Below, piece by piece: positions 51,912-59,309 of a DNA stretch of 64,000 nt (position 1 is the first letter of the stretch; every line of letters starts with the position of its first letter). Source of the DNA: Qipengyuania_B thermophila (GTDB lineage Bacteria > Pseudomonadota > Alphaproteobacteria > Sphingomonadales > Sphingomonadaceae); contig NZ_SDSI01000002.1 in the NCBI RefSeq assembly GCF_004153605.1, forward strand, positions 434,001 through 498,000, written 5' to 3'. The notes under the pieces are model-generated. The model had not been told where the DNA came from and did no database searches. It saw only the letters and a program-made list of their open reading frames with translations. Both the position numbers and the translations under genes were made by a program.

Positions 51912-52520
51912 ATGCATGACTTCGTCGTCGATCTGATCGACCGGCTGGGGCTGGTCGGCATTGCCCTGATGATGATGCTTGAGAACATCATCCCGCCTCT
52001 GCCTTCGGAAGCGGTCATGGGCAGCGCCGCGCTTGCCATCGAAGAAGGGCGGATGCAGTTCTGGCCGGTGCTCGCGGCGGGCACCATCGGCACGCTGGCG
52101 GGGAATTTCTTCTGGTTCTGGGTCGGGCACCGCTACGGGTACGAGCGGCTCGAGCCGTTCATCAACCGCTTCGGCAGGTGGCTCACCGTGGAGTGGGAGG
52201 ACGTGGAAAAGGCGAGCGCCTTCTTCCGCCGGTGGGGTCACTGGCTGGTGCTGGTCCTGCGCACCACCCCGGTCATGCGCACCCTGATCTCGCTTCCCGC
52301 CGGGCTGTCGCACATGTCGGTGACCAAGTTCGTAATCTTCACGAGCATCGGCGCGGCGACGTGGAATGCGCTGCTCATCGGCGGCACCCGCTGGATCGTG
52401 CGTCATTTTCCGGGGTCGGAGGATCTGATCGGCTGGCTGATCGTCGCCATCGCCGTGCTGGCCGTGGCGGGCTATCTCTATCGCCTCGCCACCTGGAAGC
52501 CCCGTTCGCAGCGCCCCTAA
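51912..52520 (+). CDS. DedA family membrane protein
   Basis: This 202-residue protein has about four membrane segments and the DedA signatures MMLENIIPPLPSEAVMG near the N-terminus and GHWLVLVLRTTPVMRTLISLPAGLSHMSVTKFV in the middle, with the conserved arginine. DedA proteins flip or distribute undecaprenyl phosphate and phospholipids across the inner membrane. The gene lies downstream of gshB and converges with xerC, overlapping its 3' end by four bases. Confidence 0.9.
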   Translation: MHDFVVDLIDRLGLVGIALMMMLENIIPPLPSEAVMGSAALAIEEGRMQFWPVLAAGTIGTLAGNFFWFWVGHRYGYERLEPFINRFGRWLTVEWEDVEKASAFFRRWGHWLVLVLRTTPVMRTLISLPAGLSHMSVTKFVIFTSIGAATWNALLIGGTRWIVRHFPGSEDLIGWLIVAIAVLAVAGYLYRLATWKPRSQRP

Positions 52521-53422
52521 CGGCGCCGTTCGCGCGGATGCGCGGCTGTGTAGGTCTTCAGCATCAGCTCGGCGTCGACTCCGGTGTAGATCTGTGTCGA
52601 GGACAGCGAGGCGTGACCGAGCAGTTCCTGAAGGCTGCGCAGGTCCGCGCCCCTTGAGAGCAGATGCGAGGCAAAGCTGTGGCGCAGCGCGTGCGGTGTC
52701 GCACTGGACGGCAGGCCGAGCACCGGCCTCGCCGCCGCCAGCACACGTCGCACGATCCGCGGGTCAAGTGGACCGCCTTGTGCGCCGCGGAACAGAGGGG
52801 CGTGAGGGGGCAGGGGGAACGGGCAGAGCCGCGCGTACGTGGCCAGCGCCTCGCGCACGACCGGCAGGAGCGGCACGACGCGCTGCCGCCCACCCTTGCC
52901 GGTCAGGATGAGGGTTTCGCCCGCCGCCGCATCCGCGCCGCGCAGCGACAGAGCTTCCGCCACGCGCAGGCCAGCACCGTAGAGCAAAAGCAGAACCGCC
53001 CGGTCCCTCGCCGCGATCCAGGGTGCGCTGGCGCCCGCGTCCACTGCCTCGAGAAGTCCGGGCATCGCCTCTGCCGGCAGAGGGCGCGGGAGCCGGCGCG
53101 CGGCGCGCGGCGCACGCAGGCGGGTCTCGCTTGCGGGCGGAAGCCCGGCTTCCTTTCGGCAGAAGGCAAGGAACGCCCGGATCGCCGACAGTTCGCGGGC
53201 GGCCGAGGCGTTTCCGATCCCGTCCTCCCGGCGCCGGGCAAGGTGCATCCTGAGATCGGAGGCGCCGAGTGCAGCGATCGCCGCGGCATCGCTTGCGCCG
53301 CAGCCGGCTAGCAGCCGTTCTGCCACGCCGGCATAGGCGCGCACCGTGTGGGGCGAGCGGCGCAGAACGGAGCCGAGATGCCGCCGCCATCTTTCCAGCA
53401 ACGCCGCCTGCTGTGCGTTCAT
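52517..53422 (-). CDS. xerC: Tyrosine recombinase XerC
   Basis: XerC with XerD resolves chromosome dimers at dif. The 301-residue protein has an N-terminal SAM-like core-binding domain and a catalytic domain. The visible catalytic residues are Arg in YGAGLRVAEAL, Lys in TGKGGRQRVVPL, HxxR in HALRHSFASHLLS, His in LGHASLS and the nucleophile Tyr in IYTGVD. The start ATG overlaps the hemW stop by four bases. XerC is preferred over XerD because of the sequence style and length; the two are hard to tell apart from sequence alone. Confidence 0.88.
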   Translation of the reverse strand: MNAQQAALLERWRRHLGSVLRRSPHTVRAYAGVAERLLAGCGASDAAAIAALGASDLRMHLARRREDGIGNASAARELSAIRAFLAFCRKEAGLPPASETRLRAPRAARRLPRPLPAEAMPGLLEAVDAGASAPWIAARDRAVLLLLYGAGLRVAEALSLRGADAAAGETLILTGKGGRQRVVPLLPVVREALATYARLCPFPLPPHAPLFRGAQGGPLDPRIVRRVLAAARPVLGLPSSATPHALRHSFASHLLSRGADLRSLQELLGHASLSSTQIYTGVDAELMLKTYTAAHPRERRR

Positions 53423-54579
53423 GCAGTCACGGTCCGTTGTGGCTCGCACCGGACGATCTCGCCAAGCACCGCATCCAGCAGCGGCATCCCCTGCTCGGTG
53501 AGCCAAAGGCGATCGCAGGTGTGCCGAAGAAGGCCGAGCGTCTGCAGATGCGCCATCCGCCTGTGGTCGAGCGCACCGTCGACAGCCGCTCCGAAGCGGC
53601 GGCGCAGGCGGCCCAAATCGACACCCTCGGTCAGCCGGAGCCCCATGAGCAGCGCCTCGGTTACGCACTCGTCGATGATTAGCCGGCGTTCTTCCTGGAT
53701 GCCGTGGCCGCTGTTGCGGATCGCGGCGAGGTAGTTCTCGGGCTTCCGGTGGCGCGCGGTCGCCACGCCGCCGCGGCGGCCGTGCGCGCCGGGTCCGACG
53801 CCGTGGTAATCCTCGTAGCGCCAGTAGGTGAGGTTGTGACGGCTCTCGCATCCGGCGCGGGCATGGTTGCTGATCTCGTAAGGACGCAGCCCGGCGTCCG
53901 CCGCAAGCTGGCGGGTCAGGGCGAAGAAATCGGCCTGAAGATCAGGGTCGGGCATGACGAGCACGCCCCGCCTCGCATCCGTGGCGAACCGCGTGCCCGG
54001 CTCGATGGTCAGCTGGTAGAGCGAGAGATGCTCGGTCCCGTAGGCAAACGCCGCAGACAGCTCGGCCGCCCAGTCATCGAGGGTCTGGCCCGGGCGGCCA
54101 TAGATGAGGTCAAAGCTCACGCGCTCGAACCGGGCGCACGCGGCGTCGAGAGCCGCCCGCGCTTCCGCAAGCCCGTGCGCGCGCCCGAGCAGCCGGAGGG
54201 CGGCCTCGTCAAGAGCCTGGATGCCGGCCGACAGCCGGTTGATCCCCGCCGCTTCAAGCTCCGCAAAGGCGCGCGTCTCCACGCTGGACGGGTTCGCCTC
54301 CAGCGTGATCTCCACTCTCTCCGCAAAGCCCCACAGCCGTTCGGCTTCGCTCAGCAGAGCCGCCACCGTACTGGGCGGCATGAGGCTCGGCGTGCCTCCG
54401 CCGAAGAACACGCTGCGCAGCGGCCCCTGTCCGCCGACGGCGTGTTCATGCCGCAGATCGGTCAGCAGCGCCTCGGCCCAGGCGGCCTGGTCGACCCGGT
54501 CCCGCACGTGGCTGTTGAAGTCACAGTAAGGGCATTTGCTGAGGCAGAAGGGCCAGTGGATGTAGAGCGCCTGCGCCAT
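53419..54579 (-). CDS. hemW: Radical SAM heme chaperone HemW
   Basis: HemW binds and hands over heme to respiratory proteins; it was formerly taken for oxygen-independent coproporphyrinogen oxidase. The 386-residue protein has the cluster motif CLSKCPYCDFNSH (Cx3Cx2C), FGGGTPSLMPP and DLIYGRPGQTLDDW. It has the C-terminal HemN-like domain, but not the longer N-terminal part of true HemN. It lies 13 bases after rdgB on the same strand and is coupled to xerC. Confidence 0.94.
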   Translation of the reverse strand: MAQALYIHWPFCLSKCPYCDFNSHVRDRVDQAAWAEALLTDLRHEHAVGGQGPLRSVFFGGGTPSLMPPSTVAALLSEAERLWGFAERVEITLEANPSSVETRAFAELEAAGINRLSAGIQALDEAALRLLGRAHGLAEARAALDAACARFERVSFDLIYGRPGQTLDDWAAELSAAFAYGTEHLSLYQLTIEPGTRFATDARRGVLVMPDPDLQADFFALTRQLAADAGLRPYEISNHARAGCESRHNLTYWRYEDYHGVGPGAHGRRGGVATARHRKPENYLAAIRNSGHGIQEERRLIIDECVTEALLMGLRLTEGVDLGRLRRRFGAAVDGALDHRRMAHLQTLGLLRHTCDRLWLTEQGMPLLDAVLGEIVRCEPQRTVTA

Positions 54580-54591
54580 GGAGGAACCCGC

Positions 54592-55221
54592 CTAGCGACC
54601 GAACTGCTCGCGCGACAGTTTCGCGAACGCGTCTGCGCGGTGCGACATGGAGTGTTTGGCGTCCGGCGCCATTTCGCCGAAGGTCTGCTCATGGCCGGCC
54701 GGCACGAACATCGGATCGTAGCCGAACCCGTTCTGTCCCCGCGGCGGCCAGACGAGATCGCCGTCGACCCGCCCCTCATAGGCGACGTCCGAGCCGTCGG
54801 GCCACGCAATCGCGAGCACGCAACGGAAGCTCGCGCGTCGCGACGCGCCGGCGCCAAGTCCCTGCAGCAGCCCCTCGACCTTGCCCATCGCGAGGTTCCA
54901 GTCGCGCCCGGGCGGGCCTTCGAACCACTGACGCTGCGCCCAGTCGGCCGTGTAGACGCCGGGCCGGCCGTCCAGCGCGTCGACGCACAGCCCGCTGTCG
55001 TCGGCGAGCGCCGGCAATCCCGCAGCTTGAGCCGCGGCCCGCGCCTTGATGAGCGCATTGTGGACGAACGTCGTGCCCGTCTCCTCAGGCTCGGGCAGCC
55101 CCAGGGCTCCCGCCGCCAGACAACGCATCCCGAACGGCCGCAGCAGCGCGTCGATTTCGGCCAGCTTGCCGCGGTTGTGCGTCGCGATGACCAGCGAACC
55201 GGCGGCGAGGCGCGGCGTCAT
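54592..55221 (-). CDS. rdgB: RdgB/HAM1 non-canonical purine NTP pyrophosphatase
   Basis: RdgB hydrolyses dITP, dXTP and related nucleotides. The 209-residue protein has LVIATHNRGKLAEI, ETGTTFVHNALIKARAAAQ, LADDSGLCVDALDGRPGVY and the late GFGYDPMFVP, the full family pattern. The start overlaps the rph stop by four bases. The rph-rdgB-hemW order is the common alphaproteobacterial arrangement next to hrcA. Confidence 0.96.
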   Translation of the reverse strand: MTPRLAAGSLVIATHNRGKLAEIDALLRPFGMRCLAAGALGLPEPEETGTTFVHNALIKARAAAQAAGLPALADDSGLCVDALDGRPGVYTADWAQRQWFEGPPGRDWNLAMGKVEGLLQGLGAGASRRASFRCVLAIAWPDGSDVAYEGRVDGDLVWPPRGQNGFGYDPMFVPAGHEQTFGEMAPDAKHSMSHRADAFAKLSREQFGR

Positions 55222-55934
55222 CCCCGCACCGCCTGCTGCTGCCGCACGAAGATCTCCTCGCAGCCGATGCGGGCGAGGCGGAGCATGCGTAGCAACGCCT
55301 CCTCGTCATAGCACGCCCCTTCGGCCGTCGCCTGCACTTCGGCGATCTTTCCCCCTTCGATCAGCACGAAATTGGCGTCGGCGTCGGCCGTGGCATCCTC
55401 CTCGTAGTCCAGGTCGAGCACGGGGTGCGCGCCCACGATCCCTGCCGACACGGCCGCGACCCGGCCGATGATCGGATCCTCGGCCAGCGCCTTGCGGGCA
55501 AGAAGCGCGTCCACGGCGATCCTCATCGCGATCCATGCCCCGTTGATGGCTGCGGTGCGCGTCCCGCCATCCGCCTGCAGCACATCGCAGTCGAGCGTGA
55601 TCTGACGCTCGCCGAGCTTGGCCAGATCAACCACCGCGCGCAGCGACCGGCCGATCAGGCGCTGGATCTCCTGCGTCCGGCCGGACTGCTTGCCCTTGAC
55701 CGCTTCGCGCTGGCCACGCGTGTGGGTGGCGCGCGGCAGCATCGCGTATTCGGCCGTCACCCAGCCCTGGTTCCTGCCGCGCAGCCATGGCGGCAGGCGC
55801 TCCTCCACGCTGGCGGTGCACAGAACGCGCGTGTTGCCGATGCTGAAAAGGCACGAACCCTCCGCGTGAATGGTGTAGCCGGTTTCGACGGCGATGGGCC
55901 GGATCTCGTCGAAGCTGCGCCCGGAAGGCCGCAT
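55218..55934 (-). CDS. rph: Ribonuclease PH
   Basis: This phosphorolytic 3'-5' exonuclease trims tRNA 3' ends. The 238-residue length equals that of E. coli. Motifs are MRPSGRSFDEIRPI, VEERLPPWLRG, GWVTAEYAMLPRATHTRGQREAVKGKQSGRTQEIQRLIGRSLR and CDVLQADGGTRTAAING. GGAG (55941-55944) sits 6 bases before the ATG at 55934, favouring this start over the upstream ATG of MTMRP. It is divergent from hrcA. Confidence 0.97.
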   Translation of the reverse strand: MRPSGRSFDEIRPIAVETGYTIHAEGSCLFSIGNTRVLCTASVEERLPPWLRGRNQGWVTAEYAMLPRATHTRGQREAVKGKQSGRTQEIQRLIGRSLRAVVDLAKLGERQITLDCDVLQADGGTRTAAINGAWIAMRIAVDALLARKALAEDPIIGRVAAVSAGIVGAHPVLDLDYEEDATADADANFVLIEGGKIAEVQATAEGACYDEEALLRMLRLARIGCEEIFVRQQQAVRG

Positions 55935-56109
55935 TGTCATCTCCTTTGAAAGCGGCAGGCCGTGCGAAGCAGGAAAACGTCCGGCCGGCAGCCCACCATT
56001 TGCGGCTAGAGCATGGGGAGGGGGCAGCGCAAGGCGCGTCTCGTGCACGGATCCGTCCCCGCGCCGGGCCGGATTGCGCCGGTGCCCCGGCAGACTAAGA
56101 TTGCATGCC

Positions 56110-57153
56110 ATGGCGCCGCACCCTCTTGCAGACCTCACCGAACGAGCGCAGACGATCTTCCGTCAGGTGGTCGAAACCTACCTCGCCAGCGGGCATCCCG
56201 TCGGCTCGCGCCTGCTGGCCGACCAGGGCGGGATCAACCTGTCGCCGGCCTCGATCCGCTCGGTGCTGGCCGACCTCGAGGCGATGGGGCTGCTTGCCGC
56301 ACCGCATGTGAGCGCCGGGCGCATGCCGACGACCGCCGGGTTGCGCCTGTTCGTCGATGCCATGCTCAACGTGGGCATGCCCTCGCCCGGAGAGCAGGCG
56401 GTGATCGAGGAGCGGCTGTCGGAATCACGGCAGGTGGACGAGGCGCTTGAGGAAGCCAGCGCGATCCTCTCCGACCTTTCGGGGGCGGCGGGCATGGTCA
56501 TGGTGCCGCGGCGCGAGACGGTGCTGGCCCAGTTCAGCCTCGTGCCGCTCTCCGGCGGGCGGGCGCTCGCCATCATGGTCGGGGAGGACGGGCAGATCGA
56601 GAACCGCATGCTGGACCTGCCGGCGTCCGCGGCTCCCGCCGCCCTCGAACAGGCGGCGAACTACATCAATGCGCGGCTCGTCGGCCGCACGCTGGGCGCT
56701 GCCGCGCGCCTTGTGGAAGAGGAACTGCGCGACCGACGCACGGCGCTCGACGAAGCCGCCCGCGATCTGGTGGAGCGCGGCTTGGCGCAGTGGAGCCATG
56801 ATGCGGCCTCGCGTCCGGTGCTGATCGTGCGCGGACAGGCCCGGCTTCTCGACGAGACGGCGCTGTCCGACCTTGACCGCGTCCGGCAGCTGCTCGACGA
56901 TCTCGAGAACAAGCAGGCCATCGCCGACCTCCTCGACCAGGCACGCGAGGCCGAAGCGACCCGAATCTTCATCGGCGCCGAAAACCGGCTGTTCGCGCTC
57001 ACCGGCTCGGCCGTCATCGCGTCTCCGTACCGCGACCGCGAGGGCCGCATCATCGGCGTGCTCGGAGTGGTCGGTCCGACCCGGTTGAATTACGGTCGCC
57101 TTGTGCCCATGGTGGACTTCACCGCCCGCTCTCTGGGCAGAAGAATTGGGTGA
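56110..57153 (+). CDS. hrcA: Heat-inducible transcriptional repressor HrcA
   Basis: HrcA binds CIRCE operators and represses groESL and other chaperone genes. The 347-residue protein has a winged-helix N-terminus (LTERAQTIFRQVVETYLASGHPVGSRLL, SPASIRSVLADLEAMGLL, SAGRMPTTAGLRLFVD) and the C-terminal GAF-like domain ending GVLGVVGPTRLNYGRLVPMVD. No CIRCE element was seen near its own start or before dnaK, so its targets are probably elsewhere. grpE follows 10 bases later. Confidence 0.95.
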   Translation: MAPHPLADLTERAQTIFRQVVETYLASGHPVGSRLLADQGGINLSPASIRSVLADLEAMGLLAAPHVSAGRMPTTAGLRLFVDAMLNVGMPSPGEQAVIEERLSESRQVDEALEEASAILSDLSGAAGMVMVPRRETVLAQFSLVPLSGGRALAIMVGEDGQIENRMLDLPASAAPAALEQAANYINARLVGRTLGAAARLVEEELRDRRTALDEAARDLVERGLAQWSHDAASRPVLIVRGQARLLDETALSDLDRVRQLLDDLENKQAIADLLDQAREAEATRIFIGAENRLFALTGSAVIASPYRDREGRIIGVLGVVGPTRLNYGRLVPMVDFTARSLGRRIG

Positions 57154-57163
57154 AATTCACGTG

Positions 57164-57739
57164 ATGACCGATGATGCGAATGGGCGTCCCGCCGAGGATG
57201 CCACCCTGGATCCTGCCGGAGACAGCCGGCGTCCCGCGAACGACCTCCCGCAGGACGAAGGATCGCCCGACGACGATCCTCTCGCCGCCATGCAGGCCGA
57301 ACTCGAGCAGGCGCGCCAGGACGTTCTCTATGCGCGGGCCGAGACGCAGAACCTGCGCCGCCGCATGGAAAAGGATGTCAGCGACGCCCGAGCCTATGCC
57401 GCAACCGCGTTCGCCCGCGACGTCCTGTCGGTGTCGGACAATCTCAACCGGGCGCTGGACGCCGTGCCCGAGGAGCTGCGCGCCGATGCGCGCCTCGCCA
57501 GCCTGCTGACCGGCATCGAGGCGACGCAGCGCGAGCTCGACAAGGTGTTCGCGCTTCACGGCATCACCCGCATTGCCGCGGTCGGCCTGCCCCTCGACCC
57601 GAACCAGCACCAGGCCATGCTGGAGATCGATGACGAGGAGGCCGAGCCGGGCACCATTGTGCGGGAGCTTCAGCCTGGCTTCATGATCAAGGACCGGTTG
57701 CTGCGTCCGGCGATGGTCGGGGTGGCGCGCAAGCCCTGA
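57164..57739 (+). CDS. grpE: Nucleotide exchange factor GrpE
   Basis: GrpE releases ADP from DnaK. The 191-residue protein has an acidic disordered N-terminus, a long helix (AELEQARQDVLYARAETQNLRRRMEKD) and the C-terminal beta domain with the signature LDPNQHQAMLEI and IVRELQPGFMIKDRLLRPAMV. The ATG at 57164 is preferred to the adjacent GTG. It is co-transcribed with hrcA, while its partner dnaK lies 1.6 kb away under a separate promoter. Confidence 0.96.
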   Translation: MTDDANGRPAEDATLDPAGDSRRPANDLPQDEGSPDDDPLAAMQAELEQARQDVLYARAETQNLRRRMEKDVSDARAYAATAFARDVLSVSDNLNRALDAVPEELRADARLASLLTGIEATQRELDKVFALHGITRIAAVGLPLDPNQHQAMLEIDDEEAEPGTIVRELQPGFMIKDRLLRPAMVGVARKP

Positions 57740-57762
57740 GCCGGACGCCGCGCCTGGCTGAA

Positions 57763-57787
57763 GGAACCAAGTGAGTTCAAGCTCGTC
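57763..57787 (+). promoter_or_regulatory. Candidate EcfG-type promoter of the glycine-zipper lipoprotein gene
   Basis: GGAAC (57763-57767) is followed by exactly 16 bases and CGTC (57784-57787), one mismatch from the EcfG consensus GGAAC-N16/17-CGTT. It lies 24 bases after the grpE stop and about 30 bases before the next ATG, as expected for a separate promoter. Confidence 0.55.
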
Positions 57788-57818
57788 CTCGTTGCGACAG
57801 GGAACGAGGAGACAGAAC

Positions 57819-58112
57819 ATGGCAAGCAAGATCCTGCTCGCGCCGGCACTGGCGCTGTCCACCATCAGCCTTGGCGGCTGTGCACAGAACTACGCGGTCG
57901 AAGGAGCGGGGCTTGGCGCCGCGGCCGGCGCGGGGATCGCGGCGGTCACGGGTGGCAACGTCGTGTCCTACGCGCTCGCCGGCGCCGCAGCGGGCGGCCT
58001 GGCCGGGTATTTCGTCGACAAGAACGGGCGCTGCGACGGATATGACAGTCGCGGGTATCTCGATGCCGACTGCTTCGGCACCGCCGGCTATCCGGTCGAC
58101 CCGCGCCGCTGA
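57819..58112 (+). CDS. Glycine-zipper lipoprotein
   Basis: This 97-residue protein has a lipoprotein signal (STISLGGC, Cys near 21) and an alanine/glycine zipper stretch at about 30-65 (GLGAAAGAGIAAVTGGNVVSYALAGAAAGG). A short C-terminal domain has two cysteines (NGRCDGYD and ADCFG). It resembles Rick_17kDa/OmpA-like glycine-zipper envelope proteins induced by stress. GAGGAG 8 bases before the ATG sets the start. An EcfG-type promoter lies just upstream. Confidence 0.8.
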   Translation: MASKILLAPALALSTISLGGCAQNYAVEGAGLGAAAGAGIAAVTGGNVVSYALAGAAAGGLAGYFVDKNGRCDGYDSRGYLDADCFGTAGYPVDPRR

Positions 58113-58142
58113 CGCCGACGTTCCGGGTCGGACGCGAAGAGG

Positions 58143-58652
58143 TCACAGCGTCGCGCCGGGGAACCGCACCAGTTGATCATAGGCAGCCGCTTCGCCGACG
58201 CCGGCCAGGCGGCTGCCACGCCGCAGCAGGAAGGCGTGGCGCACGATCTCGGCCTGCTGCTCGATGCCGTAACGCTCGAGGGGCCAGCCGGGGCGCAGGC
58301 TGTAGGAATAGGGCGCCCACGGCATCCGGCGCAATGGCAGATACCATCGGCCGCGTGTCTGCGCCTGCCAGACATGGGTGAGTTCATGGATGAAATGCCC
58401 CTGAAGCGCGAGCGGCGCGGTGCCGAAATCGTCGCAATACGCGCGCGACCGGGGATGGAAGTGCAGATGCCCGCACGGCGCCATCGTGACATTGGCGGGC
58501 TGGAGGGGAAACCATTTGCGCCGGCGGATGGTGACCTGGTCCGCATCGATGGCTGCGCCGAACACCTGCCGCACGAGCGCGCGCTCGCCGGCGGTCAGGC
58601 CGCGCATGCCGCCGGCCGGACAGGGCACGGCCTCGTCCACCCGCTCAGCCAC
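58143..58652 (-). CDS. HELTH-motif protein (sphingomonad vgr-related type)
   Basis: The protein has 169 residues with no signal peptide. The central HELTHVWQAQTRG contains an HExxH zinc-binding motif, preceded by FHPRSRAYCDDFGTAPLALQGHFI. The family circulates under the label vgr-related protein in sphingomonads, without known function. The third metal ligand is not obvious, so peptidase activity is not proven; the Glu in the motif is present. It lies 7 bases after the copper chaperone gene on the same strand, suggesting one transcript. Confidence 0.75.
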   Translation of the reverse strand: MAERVDEAVPCPAGGMRGLTAGERALVRQVFGAAIDADQVTIRRRKWFPLQPANVTMAPCGHLHFHPRSRAYCDDFGTAPLALQGHFIHELTHVWQAQTRGRWYLPLRRMPWAPYSYSLRPGWPLERYGIEQQAEIVRHAFLLRRGSRLAGVGEAAAYDQLVRFPGATL

Positions 58653-58659
58653 GCCGATG

Positions 58660-59145
58660 TCAGTGACCGGCGTGATCTCCGCCGCCCGGTGGGAGCACGG
58701 CCGCTCTGAAGGTCGCGGCGCGATTGCCGAGCAGCGTCAGGGTGACGTCAGCCTCTCCGCCGGGTTGAAGATCGGCGGGAGGGCCAAAGACCATGACGTG
58801 CCGCCCTCCCGGTGCAAACGACACGGTTTCACCCGGCTGGAGCGACAGCGGCGCCATTTCGCCCATGACCATGCGGCCATCCCATTCCTGATATTCGTGC
58901 AGCTGTGCCGACTGGGCGCCGGCGACGCTTGCGCCGCGGATCGTCACCGCCCGGCTGTCGCGGTTGACGGCATCGAAGTAGACCGCGGCCGGATTGCCCT
59001 GCACGGCGTTCAGCACCAGCCGGGCGTTGGTGATCTCGAGCCCCGCATTCGCCACCTCGCCAGCCGGCTGAGCCTCGTTGCACGAGACGAGCGGCACGGA
59101 CGCCGCGAGCAGGAACAGCGTCGCCAAACTTGCTTTGGGGAACAT
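58660..59145 (-). CDS. Copper chaperone PCu(A)C
   Basis: This exported protein delivers Cu(I) to cytochrome oxidase centres. The 161-residue protein has a lipoprotein signal (VPLVSC, Cys near 22) and matches HX10MX21HXM exactly: His in QLHEYQEWD, Met in MVMGEM, then RHVM. A histidine-containing tail (GGGDHAGH) may add a site. AAGGAGG 7 bases before the ATG gives an ideal start. It is divergent from dnaK. Confidence 0.92.
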   Translation of the reverse strand: MFPKASLATLFLLAASVPLVSCNEAQPAGEVANAGLEITNARLVLNAVQGNPAAVYFDAVNRDSRAVTIRGASVAGAQSAQLHEYQEWDGRMVMGEMAPLSLQPGETVSFAPGGRHVMVFGPPADLQPGGEADVTLTLLGNRAATFRAAVLPPGGGDHAGH

Positions 59146-59194
59146 CGACCACCTCCTTGGACACGCGAGGCGCCTTCCTAGTCCGGGCGCCTCT

Positions 59195-59224
59195 CTTGTG
59201 CCACGAAATTCGCCGCTTATATCG
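59195..59224 (+). promoter_or_regulatory. RpoH (sigma-32) heat-shock promoter of dnaK
   Basis: CTTG (59195-59198), a 17-base spacer and CTTATATCG (59216-59224) fit the alphaproteobacterial RpoH consensus CTTG-N17/18-CYTATNTNNG at all but the last position. It precedes dnaK by about 85 bases, leaving a leader of about 80 bases. Placement and quality make this one of the best-supported promoters in the window. Confidence 0.8.
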
Positions 59225-59309
59225 CCCCCCGACACGTGTTCTGCACCGGGACGGGGACCCGTTATCCAGCACGCGGGGCGCGTCTATCACAAGATCAAGT
59301 GGGGACTAG

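Noticed and set aside
52517..53422. Integrase marking a mobile island
   Set aside because: Sequence and hemW-xerC coupling fit the housekeeping XerC; no att-like repeats or foreign-looking genes flank it.
55935..56109. Possible CIRCE operator before hrcA
   Set aside because: No TTAGCACTC-N9-GAGTGCTAA pattern or near relative on either strand.
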